This document shows positions 22,981 to 30,672 of a stretch of DNA of 43,910 nucleotides, in pieces. Made by a program: the position numbers and the translations under genes. Each line of letters opens with the position of its first letter. Positions within the stretch are counted from its first letter, which is position 1. A model generated the notes under the pieces. The model saw only the letters and a program-made list of their open reading frames with translations, searched no databases and was not told the DNA's origin. Source of the stretch: CAYFJV01 sp964460605 (GTDB lineage Archaea > Nanobdellota > Nanobdellia > Woesearchaeales > GW2011-AR9); the NCBI GenBank assembly GCA_964460605.1, contig CAYWPT010000004.1, positions 1 through 43,910 of the forward strand, in the 5' to 3' direction.

Positions 22981-23709
22981 TTATTTTGGCCCATGATTTT
23001 GTTTTTTAGAAAGTTTTCTTAATTTCTCTTTTACTTTAGTTCTAAAACCATTAGGATGAAGTTGTAATTTTTCTTTAATATGTTCTACACCTGCGCCAAA
23101 ATCATCTTTTACTTGTTTTAAATTCCCTGCCAAATTTTCAGCAGGTATTTTGTAATACCAATTTGAAAAATCTTCAATTGTTCCACCCCAACCATTGAGA
23201 AATACCACCCCTTCTAAAGGAAATTTTGGAGGTTTATTTGGTACATGTTTAGGATGACCAATGGCAATAATAGCTTGGGGCCTTATATGAGGAGGAATGG
23301 CAAAGGTATCTTTTAATTGTGGCTCATCAAAAGCACCAATCCATCGAGAAGCTAAACCTAAAGAATGTGCTTCAAGCATCATATTTTGAATTGCTGCTGC
23401 ACAATTTTGAATAGTATATAATTTAGAACCACGAATACCATAATATCTTTCTGCCTTTTCAGGGTCTCCGCAGACGATAACCAAAGCAAAAGCATTTGCA
23501 ATTTCATATTGTTGATGAGCAATTTCTGCAAGAGTGTGTTTTTTATCACCATCAGTTACTACAATAAATTTCCAATTTTGTAAATTTCCTGAACTTGGAG
23601 CATACCTAGCAGCATCAATGCATTTACTAATTTTCTCCCAACTTACCGGTTTTGGATAAAATTCCTCTACATTTCTCCTTGTTTTTATTAATTCTAGAAT
23701 ATCTCCCAT
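22981..23709 (-). CDS. Nitroreductase-family flavoprotein
   Basis: 242 residues. The first 180 form the FMN-binding nitroreductase fold: LIKTRRNVEEFYPKPVSWEK (phosphate-binding Arg-Arg), ARYAPSSGNLQNWKFIVV, the central NCAAAIQNMMLEAHSLGLAS and AIIAIGHPKHVP. The enzyme would use NAD(P)H to reduce nitro, quinone or similar compounds; the true substrate is not readable. The C-terminal 60 residues are an unusual extension, helical and very basic (LKQVKDDFGAGVEHIKEKLQ, ending KKQNHGPK). It lies upstream of ftsZ in the same direction but with a 371-base gap. Confidence 0.88.
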   Translation of the reverse strand: MGDILELIKTRRNVEEFYPKPVSWEKISKCIDAARYAPSSGNLQNWKFIVVTDGDKKHTLAEIAHQQYEIANAFALVIVCGDPEKAERYYGIRGSKLYTIQNCAAAIQNMMLEAHSLGLASRWIGAFDEPQLKDTFAIPPHIRPQAIIAIGHPKHVPNKPPKFPLEGVVFLNGWGGTIEDFSNWYYKIPAENLAGNLKQVKDDFGAGVEHIKEKLQLHPNGFRTKVKEKLRKLSKKQNHGPK

Positions 23710-23761
23710 CTCTTTAAGCTAGAAGACTTTGTGCCTTTTTATATTTTACCTTAATTGAGAA

Positions 23762-24016
23762 TTACTTTTTAGAAAAACTAGCAGTCAGACCCATTACTTC
23801 CACTAAGTTAGCATTAATTGATTCTGCTAATTCTAAAGCAACTTCTTTTTTATTTTTACCATCTATGAAACTTCTTAAGAATCTTACTTTGATCATTCTT
23901 CTTTTCTTAAAAGCAGTTCTAATCTGTAGAATTACATTATCATTAATTCCATGCTTACCAATAATTACAATAGGGTCTAAAGTTCTAGATACTAATTTAA
24001 GTTTTTTTGATACCAT
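23762..24016 (-). CDS. CRM-domain (YhbY-like) RNA-binding protein
   Basis: 84 residues from MVSKKLKL (24016), the start that fits the family; eight extra codons upstream encode a hydrophobic stretch that is not part of it. The CRM fold is complete: the N-terminal helix, PIVIIGKHGINDNVILQI with the GxxG loop, a basic helix KKRRMIKVRFL, and AESINANLVEVMGLTASFSKK. YhbY in bacteria associates with pre-50S ribosomes; archaeal members are presumed to act in ribosome assembly. It follows the three-gene membrane operon on the minus strand by 23 bases. Confidence 0.9.
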   Translation of the reverse strand: MVSKKLKLVSRTLDPIVIIGKHGINDNVILQIRTAFKKRRMIKVRFLRSFIDGKNKKEVALELAESINANLVEVMGLTASFSKK

Positions 24017-24039
24017 AAAAATAAGAAAAAATAACCACA

Positions 24040-25224
24040 CTAAAAATCTTTTGGTAAAATACTGCTAAAAACATCATCCACTTCATCTTTGTCTTCATCT
24101 TCATCACATAAATCTTTTTTAAGATCTTCATAACCCTCAGTAGTTCTACGACCACAAAAAAGATTAGTTAAATCATCATTATTAATTGTCCCTTTATTTT
24201 GTCTTATAAGGCTTGCAGCAAGATCAGCAAGATTTGAAAAACTTCCGGGAAAATGTTCTACTCCCTGTTCAGGATCACAAAAAGGATTTTCCCCATTATC
24301 TTCTTCACATTCAGCTTCAAGAGTGTCATAATATGCATTAACACAACCTTCAATATCAACAGTAGGTTCATTATCAAAAAAATTGAAACCAGAATTTGCA
24401 AGTGATGGACCCATTGAAACCGCAAAAGCTCCTAAAAACATTGAAATCTGAGCAGCTCTATAACCCGCATTAGCAAGAAAACCTCTAGGAACTAAATCTC
24501 TAGGACTAGATAGATCATCAGTTATTACATAATCAAGATAAACTACATTACTACCCTCATTAGTTTCAGAAACAACATCATCTAAAGGTGTGTTGTTAAA
24601 ATCATCAAGGCCTTCATTAAAAAATGAGTATCCTTGACCATTATCTAAAAGTGAGGTACAAGGAATCGCTTGTTTAGAGTCTTGTGAATTTGTAGAATCA
24701 TCATCTAATCGAGATTCATATTCACCATCACTCTCAAAAACAGTTGTATCTAAATCTGTTTTAGAAGGGGTATAACCACTATTAGCAGGAAAATCATGAA
24801 CAACAATACCACTATAATCATCATCTTGAACTGGTCTTTCTTTTTCATTCCTAGTTTTAAAAAGAGTTGTAAATTTTGAGCTAATAGAACTTTCGTCTAC
24901 ATAAGTGTTACTCCTTTCATTACGACGATTAACCCTTGAAGAAAGGTCTTCATAAACACTTTTAAGTCTTAAAGCGTCTTCATCATTTAAATCTTCTAAT
25001 TCAGAAGAATACTCATCAATTATTTTTTCAACATTCCTTACTCTATCACGGAGAAACCAATTATTATTAACTTTACTAGTATCTTCCTCAACTTCGAAAT
25101 CACCTACTAAAGAAAAAGAAGAGGCATAATTATTTTGTAAATGTTTTACATTTTTACCTAAAGCTATATCTTTAATAAGGTCTATGATTTTATTACTTTG
25201 ACTACTATATTGATTATTTTGCAT
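24040..25224 (-). CDS. Large membrane-anchored acidic protein, third gene of membrane operon
   Basis: 394 residues of no known family. The first about 265 are soluble, rich in Asp, Glu, Ser and Asn, with a helical piece (RDRVRNVEKIIDEYSSELED). One hydrophobic helix follows (AAQISMFLGAFAVSMGPSLA, about 273-292). The last 100 residues have five Cys (EGCVNAYY, LEAECEED, NPFCDPEQ, LFCGRR, DLCDED) suited to disulfides, so the C-terminus is probably outside. The membrane helix sits two-thirds along rather than at an end. Gap to the gene before it is 12 bases. Confidence 0.65.
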   Translation of the reverse strand: MQNNQYSSQSNKIIDLIKDIALGKNVKHLQNNYASSFSLVGDFEVEEDTSKVNNNWFLRDRVRNVEKIIDEYSSELEDLNDEDALRLKSVYEDLSSRVNRRNERSNTYVDESSISSKFTTLFKTRNEKERPVQDDDYSGIVVHDFPANSGYTPSKTDLDTTVFESDGEYESRLDDDSTNSQDSKQAIPCTSLLDNGQGYSFFNEGLDDFNNTPLDDVVSETNEGSNVVYLDYVITDDLSSPRDLVPRGFLANAGYRAAQISMFLGAFAVSMGPSLANSGFNFFDNEPTVDIEGCVNAYYDTLEAECEEDNGENPFCDPEQGVEHFPGSFSNLADLAASLIRQNKGTINNDDLTNLFCGRRTTEGYEDLKKDLCDEDEDKDEVDDVFSSILPKDF

Positions 25225-25236
25225 TTTTTTACATTT

Positions 25237-25770
25237 TTATTTTAATTGATTTAATAATGGTTCTAAAAGTTGATAATATATTGCTGATCCCACTAATGCA
25301 CTCCCTACAAAATAAGTAAATGGAGAATCTAATACTCTTGAAAGTGTTTGATGTGGTGAAAAATTTAGACCATCATCTATTGAAATTGGTTCAGTAATCT
25401 CTTCTTCTAAATTAACTGCAGGAGGACATTCTATTGTAGTTTCAGATTTCCTTAAATTATATCCAGTAGCAATAATTCTTACTAATTCATCTTCTGATAC
25501 AGCTCTTGGTGCATCAGAAGAATCCTCAAATGAAACAAGATAATTTGCAATCGCTCCACCATCACTACTTAAATTTAAAAAATGAATGTCATCATAACCC
25601 AACCCACCTAATATTAAGTCTATATCTCTTGGTTTGACAACTCTTCCGACAAGGTATTCTCTATTCAAACGATCTATTAATGGTTGATATTTTTCCCTAT
25701 CTGTTTGAGGGTCATCTGTTTGAGTGAGTGCAGTTTGATCTTGACTATTAATGTGCAGTATATTATTCAT
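25237..25770 (-). CDS. Tail-anchored unknown protein, second gene of membrane operon
   Basis: 177 residues. Residues 1 to about 150 are soluble and acidic with one Cys (IECPPAVN). The segment RDIDLILGGLGYDDIHFLNL may be a small alpha/beta domain. A single C-terminal hydrophobic helix (FTYFVGSALVGSAIYYQLLE, about 151-170) would anchor the protein with its bulk in the cytoplasm. It lies 19 bases after the first gene of the operon and 12 before the third, so all three are very likely one message. No family recognised. Confidence 0.65.
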   Translation of the reverse strand: MNNILHINSQDQTALTQTDDPQTDREKYQPLIDRLNREYLVGRVVKPRDIDLILGGLGYDDIHFLNLSSDGGAIANYLVSFEDSSDAPRAVSEDELVRIIATGYNLRKSETTIECPPAVNLEEEITEPISIDDGLNFSPHQTLSRVLDSPFTYFVGSALVGSAIYYQLLEPLLNQLK

Positions 25771-25789
25771 TATTAAATTCCCCTAAATA

Positions 25790-27154
25790 TTAAAACCTAA
25801 TACCTAAACTCGCATTAGCTCCTACAGCACCAAGTGTAATTTCACCATTTTGAACAATGAACCCACCTTCAGCAGCTACACCAAGGTCCACATTTTCACC
25901 TAAACCAAGATTAATACCAACATTTAAAGGTTGAACATATAACCCTCCTAAACGAGCAGCACTATCTGTAAGATTTTGTTCTGCAAGATCTGCACCTGCA
26001 TAATTTTCTACAAGATTACCCCTAGCAGTACTTGAACAATCACAATCATAATGTTCACCATTGTTATTTCCACTATTAGAAAAACCAGAATATCCTGGAC
26101 TTTCAAGGAAATCTTGACCTAATGGAACAACAAAAAGGTCTACACCTGAAGATACTCTCCCAGAAAGAGATACACCTTTCCCTAATTTAGCACTAGGAGT
26201 TTCATAAGCAATATCTGCTGTAATATTTGCCCCAACAATAGTTTTTTCTAAATCTGAATCTGAAGTGATTACTGCACCGATACCCAATAAAGCACCCAAA
26301 TAACCATTATCGCCATCTTTGAATGGTGCTCTAATACCTGCTTTAATTGTAGGTAGAGCAACAACATAATCATCTTCAGAATTAGAAGCATAAACCACAC
26401 TGTTTTCTGTAGCAATTATTGCTTCAACTCCAGTTGCACTTCTATCTAAAAAATTTTCTTGATTTAAAGGAGATAAACTGTCATCTAAAGAAGCAACAGC
26501 ACTTTCTTGAACAAGACTTGGTTTTTCCGTAGCACTTGGGTCAAAAACACAAACAGCCTTAGAAATTCTTGGTTTTTCATATTGACAACCGAATACAGGT
26601 TTATGCCAATCTTCAAGAGCAACAAGTTTATCCTCACTAGCCTTATAACCATTATGGACCTCAATTTCAGGATTACTTATACAATAAAAATCATTACTCA
26701 AATCACCACCATTTGTAACTATATCAAAAGCAGCATCAATTATATTTTGGTCTGTACCTTCTGGGAATAAACTAAGCATATCCTCAGTTCCACAAGCAAC
26801 TGTTTTCTCTTCTACAGCAATTGTTTCTAAATCTAAAGACCCTCCCTCAGTTTTAACACTAGAAAAAGAAGTTGAAGTTGATTCTAAACCACTTGAACCA
26901 CTACAATCACAATCATCATTCTTATTAGAGATAAAACGACCAAGGTCTAAACCGGCTACACCACATTCTGGCATATTAGCATAAGAAGATGTATTTAAAC
27001 CATAAAGAGAACCCATAACTGCAGGTAATCCTAAACCTAATAAAAGACCAGCAGCAGTTGCACCCCTTTTTTTAATTAATTGAATTTGATTTGTTAAATT
27101 TTTGTTTTCTTCCTGAAGTCTACCAGTTAAATTATCATCATTATTATTATTCAT
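25790..27154 (-). CDS. Membrane protein with beta-rich, barrel-like C-terminus, first gene of membrane operon
   Basis: 454 residues. A charged coiled-coil N-terminus (about 1-30) is followed by a hydrophobic helix (TAAGLLLGLGLPAVMGSLYG, about 33-52). The rest would be extracellular. It has two copies of a DCDCS motif (about 77-81 and 368-372) and many alternating hydrophobic/polar strands with Gly turns, such as VSLSGRVSSGVDLFVVPLG and YVQPLNVGINLGLGENVDLG. The end, ITLGAVGANASLGIRF, with terminal Phe, resembles the last strand of an outer-membrane barrel or autotransporter. Archaea of this kind have no typical outer membrane, so the likeness may be convergent. GGTGA and a TTTAAATA box precede the ATG. 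Confidence 0.65.
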   Translation of the reverse strand: MNNNNDDNLTGRLQEENKNLTNQIQLIKKRGATAAGLLLGLGLPAVMGSLYGLNTSSYANMPECGVAGLDLGRFISNKNDDCDCSGSSGLESTSTSFSSVKTEGGSLDLETIAVEEKTVACGTEDMLSLFPEGTDQNIIDAAFDIVTNGGDLSNDFYCISNPEIEVHNGYKASEDKLVALEDWHKPVFGCQYEKPRISKAVCVFDPSATEKPSLVQESAVASLDDSLSPLNQENFLDRSATGVEAIIATENSVVYASNSEDDYVVALPTIKAGIRAPFKDGDNGYLGALLGIGAVITSDSDLEKTIVGANITADIAYETPSAKLGKGVSLSGRVSSGVDLFVVPLGQDFLESPGYSGFSNSGNNNGEHYDCDCSSTARGNLVENYAGADLAEQNLTDSAARLGGLYVQPLNVGINLGLGENVDLGVAAEGGFIVQNGEITLGAVGANASLGIRF

Positions 27155-27257
27155 TTTTTCACCTTAATTAAATATTTAAACCTAAAACCATATCTTTTGT
27201 TAAAAATGTGACTTGATTTATAAATGTTCCTAGAATGGCATTACTATTAAGTAACAA

Positions 27258-27458
27258 TCAAAACAAGAAAAGGACAAATGAAATTAAAATTAATGAAATT
27301 CCAACCACTATTAATGAGTATGCTACTTTTTCTTGGATTGTGATAGTTTTAAAATTCTTTAATCTGCTAAGAACTAAATTATTATATTTAGAAAATTTTT
27401 GATTTAATTCTATAAATGATTGCTTGAGTGCCACAGTATTGAATTTAAGCTTTGCCAT
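27258..27458 (-). CDS. Small C-terminal-membrane-helix protein after S6e
   Basis: 66 residues from MAKLKFNTV (27458). The longer frame up to 27560 would overlap the S6e gene by 50 bases and adds a Lys/Phe-rich stretch, so the shorter start is chosen. A basic helical part (KQSFIELNQKFSKYNNLVLS) precedes one hydrophobic helix (VAYSLIVVGISLILISFVLF) ending at the C-terminus. Size and shape recall SecE or other single-pass helper proteins, but the SecE pattern (a conserved Pro after a basic amphipathic helix) is not evident. Cotranscription with S6e is likely. Confidence 0.6.
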   Translation of the reverse strand: MAKLKFNTVALKQSFIELNQKFSKYNNLVLSRLKNFKTITIQEKVAYSLIVVGISLILISFVLFLF

Positions 27459-27510
27459 AATTGAAAGAAAGAGATAAGGATATAAAAAAGTATTGAAAAA
27501 ATAATTAAAA

Positions 27511-27957
27511 CTATTCTTTAGATTTCTCTTTAGGAGCTTCTTCAACTTTAGCTTCTTCAAACAAAGAGACAGAACCTTCTTTTACAACTTTCAGGTTAAT
27601 TTGAACAGTTTTAGTTCCTATTTCTTCACCAGCAACTGTTCGTCTTTTAATTAGACCTTTTTGTTTACGGTTTTTATTCTTTTTAGTAGACCTTTTCTTA
27701 CCTGAAAAACCTACACCTTTTCCAATCATAACTGCTTTTCTTTCTGATTGAATACCTTTTCTCATAGGGAATCCTGATTTATCAGATCCGCCACTGATTA
27801 AAAATTCATATCCTGCAAATCCAAATTGATCACCTTTGATAAGCTCACCAATTCTTTTACGCATTAAAAATTCAGCAGCATCACCAGAGATCTCTTTCTG
27901 AATGCTTTTACCATCTTTAGTGGACATTACTACTTTAAAATTTAATTCTGCTACCAT
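27511..27957 (-). CDS. rps6e: Ribosomal protein S6e
   Basis: Small-subunit protein found only in archaea and eukaryotes. 148 residues. Family landmarks: FKVVMSTKDGKSIQKEISGD at the start, FAGYEFLISGGSDKSGFPMR in the middle, GVGFSGKKR and RRTVAGEEIGTKTVQINLKV. The C-terminus adds a short Glu/Lys tail. GGGGAG ahead of the ATG is a good ribosome-binding site, so this message has a leader of at least some tens of bases. The leader contains CTCAG twice around CCCAAATAGGG (about 27999-28018), which can form a small hairpin of unclear meaning. Confidence 0.96.
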   Translation of the reverse strand: MVAELNFKVVMSTKDGKSIQKEISGDAAEFLMRKRIGELIKGDQFGFAGYEFLISGGSDKSGFPMRKGIQSERKAVMIGKGVGFSGKKRSTKKNKNRKQKGLIKRRTVAGEEIGTKTVQINLKVVKEGSVSLFEEAKVEEAPKEKSKE

Positions 27958-28061
27958 ATTAATTTCTCCCCGAGAATAAAGGTTCTTTTTGAACTCAGCC
28001 CAAATAGGGTTTCTCAGCTAATATAAGCTTAATCTGTACTTCTTTTATAAATTAATCGTTC

Positions 28062-28286
28062 TTATTTAAGCACATGAATGATATTTACAGGACAATCTTT
28101 TGCTGCTTTTTCATTCTCTTCGACATCAGCATGCGTGATTTCTAGAATTTCAACTTCTTTCTTTTTATGAGAACCCTTCAGATTAGATTTACCATCTTCT
28201 TCATTCATTCCCCAAAAAGCAGGTGCTAACTCAACACAAGAATTACAACCTATACATTTGTTTCTATAATGAACTATCTTTACCAT
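28062..28286 (-). CDS. Single-cluster ferredoxin
   Basis: 74 residues. One cluster set is visible: Cys11, Cys14 and Cys17 in CIGCNSCVELAP, and Cys65 followed by Pro (DCPVN), for one 4Fe-4S cluster, as in small archaeal ferredoxins. An insertion of Lys-rich residues separates the halves. It starts inside the end of the U32 gene (7-base overlap), so the two are translated together. The likely job is electron supply to the U32 protein, inferred from that coupling. Confidence 0.9.
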   Translation of the reverse strand: MVKIVHYRNKCIGCNSCVELAPAFWGMNEEDGKSNLKGSHKKKEVEILEITHADVEENEKAAKDCPVNIIHVLK

Positions 28287-29566
28287 GCGACATCTACTTT
28301 TTGTACTTCCTCTTTTGCATCTTTAATCAAAAATAATTTATCATTAGCACGAATCTTAGCAGAAATTGGCATTGTAAAATCATCTCCTTTAGTAACTTTT
28401 TCCACATCATTCTCTTCAAGACGTAAAGAACTAACTTCCCCTTCAACAACACCAGTAGTTGGACCAGTTACTAAAAACTTATCTCCTTTACTTAACTCTA
28501 CTTTCCCTGCTTCGAAAAGAAACTCAGCAATACCCACTTTTTCAAAATAATTTTTAGCAACCCCTAAAAAAAATTTCTCATGAGTAGATTTGCTTCCGTA
28601 AGCTCCTGACCATTCACCTAATTCCTTTCCTAAGTAATATCCACCATGCCAAAACCCACGATTGAACACTTTAGATAAGTTTTCAGTCCATTGTTTTACT
28701 TTTTCTTCCTTGTTCTCTTGATAAGTACCAACCAAGTATTGGTCAACAGCTTCTCGATACGTACGAATTACCATATCAACATAATCTGGACTACGACCTC
28801 TACCTTCAAACTTCAATACTTTTACACCAGCATCTAAAATCTGATCAATAAAACCAACAGTACATAAATCTTTTGGTGACATCACATATTTGTTATCTAA
28901 AACTAATTCGTCACCAGTTTCTTCATCAATTACCCGATATTTTCTTCGACAGTTTTGTAGACATGCTCCACGGTTAGCAGAAGCATTGTAAGTGCCAAGA
29001 CTCATATAACATTTTCCAGAAACAGCAACACAAAGTGCACCATGAGCAAATAATTCTATCTCTAATAAATCACCTTTAGGACCTTTAATCTGTTCCTCTT
29101 TGATAGTATCACAAATTTTCTTGATTTGTTTAAGTGTTAATTCTCTTGCAAGTACAATAACATCAGCAAATTTAGCATAAAATTTTACTGCTTCAATATT
29201 AGTTACGTTACACTGAGTAGAAATGTGTACTTCTAAATTAATAGTGTTCGCATAAGAAATTGCTGAAATATCAGAAGCGATTACAGCAGAGATTTTAGCA
29301 ACTTTAGCAGCATCACAAATATTTTTCATTAAAGTTACATCATGATCATAAAGCACAGTGTTCAAAGTCAAATAAGATTTAACATTCTTTTCTTCACAGA
29401 TACTTGCTATTTTCTTCAAATCTTCAAGAGTAAAATTATTTGCAGCTCTCGCTCGCATATTCAATTGTTCAATACCAAAATATACTGAATCACAACCAGC
29501 ATTGATTGCCGCCATTAATGATTCATAACTCCCTGCAGGAGCCATAATTTCTACTTCTTTTTGCAT
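28280..29566 (-). CDS. U32-family protein (TrhP/YegQ-like, tRNA or RNA hydroxylation)
   Basis: 428 residues. Family U32 landmarks: EIMAPAGSYESLMAAINAGCDSVYFG, LNMRARAANNF, VHISTQCNVTN, then the four-Cys cluster in HGALCVAVSGKCYM and NRGACLQNCRRKY, and LKFEGRGRSPDYV. Named peptidases for history, the characterised members TrhP and RlhA hydroxylate RNA (tRNA U34 or 23S C2501) using the Fe-S cluster and prephenate. Which RNA this one uses is unknown. A TATA-like box (about 29585-29596) supports a leaderless start. Coupled with a ferredoxin. Confidence 0.9.
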   Translation of the reverse strand: MQKEVEIMAPAGSYESLMAAINAGCDSVYFGIEQLNMRARAANNFTLEDLKKIASICEEKNVKSYLTLNTVLYDHDVTLMKNICDAAKVAKISAVIASDISAISYANTINLEVHISTQCNVTNIEAVKFYAKFADVIVLARELTLKQIKKICDTIKEEQIKGPKGDLLEIELFAHGALCVAVSGKCYMSLGTYNASANRGACLQNCRRKYRVIDEETGDELVLDNKYVMSPKDLCTVGFIDQILDAGVKVLKFEGRGRSPDYVDMVIRTYREAVDQYLVGTYQENKEEKVKQWTENLSKVFNRGFWHGGYYLGKELGEWSGAYGSKSTHEKFFLGVAKNYFEKVGIAEFLFEAGKVELSKGDKFLVTGPTTGVVEGEVSSLRLEENDVEKVTKGDDFTMPISAKIRANDKLFLIKDAKEEVQKVDVAW

Positions 29567-29647
29567 AACAAAGAAAATTAGAAGGTTATTTTTAAATCTT
29601 CACATGGAACAATAGCTTTTAATAGATGGCTAACATTATTTTAAAAA

Positions 29648-29986
29648 ATGATTAAACAAAAATCACATTGGTGGTGGCTAACTATATTTGCTCATCCTTA
29701 CACTAGTACCACTATTTGCCCACACATTTATCTCACAAGATCATATCATTTGCAAGAAAAAGAAGTACAGGAGTATCTTATCCTTCATGAAAATGTGCAT
29801 TTAAAACAACAAAAAGAGACAGGTTTGCTTAAATTTCTTTTCTTATATATCTTTGTATTTCCCTTATTTTGGAACCCTTATCGTTACAAATGGGAATTGG
29901 AAGCTTATCAAAAAGCAGGAATGAAGAAAGAAACCGCAAAAAAATATACTAAAGCTTGGAATTATGGCTTTTTGTTAAATAAATAA
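29648..29986 (+). CDS. Small membrane-bound metallopeptidase-like protein
   Basis: 112 residues. HENVH (47-51) in YLILHENVHLKQQ is an HExxH zinc site, followed by a hydrophobic helix (LLKFLFLYIFVFPLFWNPY) and then WELEAYQKAG, whose Glu could be the third zinc ligand as in minigluzincins. The N-terminus is aromatic-rich (HWWWLTIFAHPY). A small single-domain gluzincin with a membrane helix is the best guess. Substrate is unknown. It converges on the neighbouring minus-strand gene, with no gap between the stops. Confidence 0.7.
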   Translation: MIKQKSHWWWLTIFAHPYTSTTICPHIYLTRSYHLQEKEVQEYLILHENVHLKQQKETGLLKFLFLYIFVFPLFWNPYRYKWELEAYQKAGMKKETAKKYTKAWNYGFLLNK

Positions 29987-30571
29987 TTACCAAGCATGAT
30001 ACTTTCCAACCATATCAAAGTATTTCTTTAATTCAGCTTGAAGCTTATAAGTATGATAATACAAGTTATCCCAGTACTGGATTTCAAATTCTTTTTGCAT
30101 CATTTTCATGTACAAAGTACCAAACATTTTAGCCCAGACCTGACCTTCTTTCTTCTTATCACCAAACTTCTTTTGCCAATCAAATTCTACTTTAGAAGTA
30201 ATTCGTAATTGAATTCTTGCGTTTGTTAAATGTTTTACCTTTCCGTCAACTTCTACATCAACTTCACGTAAATCAAATGCGAGACCACTGATGTGAATTC
30301 GGTATATAACAAAATCATTAATTTTTTTGTGCATCTCCCATTCCCATTCTTGTTCTGCACCCTTAGGACTTGGAACCTTATGCTTGTAATTTTGTTCGTT
30401 CCAAATGTAATTGTAACCTTTAGCCCAATCAATCATAGCAGCATACATGCCATCAAAATCAAAAATGCCATTATAACGCAAAGTCATATCATTTACTGGC
30501 CATTTTGCAGCAGCACCCTTCTGTAAATCCATCTTCCTGAAGGTTTTTTGCGCTATGTTTAATTTACCCAT
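29987..30571 (-). CDS. Conserved-looking protein of 194 residues, function unknown
   Basis: Soluble, rich in Trp, Tyr, Lys and Asp. Runs of beta strands occur in the centre (FVIYRIHISGLAFDLREVDV, ARIQLRITSKVEF) and helices at both ends, including a C-terminal LYYHTYKLQAELKKYFDMVG. No catalytic motif, signal peptide or membrane helix. The strong TATA-like TATATATA box (about 30587-30600) 25 bases upstream argues for a real, well-expressed leaderless gene. I do not recognise a family. Confidence 0.7.
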   Translation of the reverse strand: MGKLNIAQKTFRKMDLQKGAAAKWPVNDMTLRYNGIFDFDGMYAAMIDWAKGYNYIWNEQNYKHKVPSPKGAEQEWEWEMHKKINDFVIYRIHISGLAFDLREVDVEVDGKVKHLTNARIQLRITSKVEFDWQKKFGDKKKEGQVWAKMFGTLYMKMMQKEFEIQYWDNLYYHTYKLQAELKKYFDMVGKYHAW

Positions 30572-30672
30572 AGAATATAGAGAGATAATTTATATATAAA
30601 GTTTCTTAAAGTAAACTGCTTTGTGAACTTCAAAAAAGTGACCTTTTTTGTAAAGCTTACTAGAAAAAAAGA

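Noticed and set aside
27990..28020. Possible kink-turn or riboswitch in the S6e leader (CTCAG repeated around CCCAAATAGGG).
   Set aside because: The CTCAG copies are direct, not inverted, and the stem is only three base pairs.
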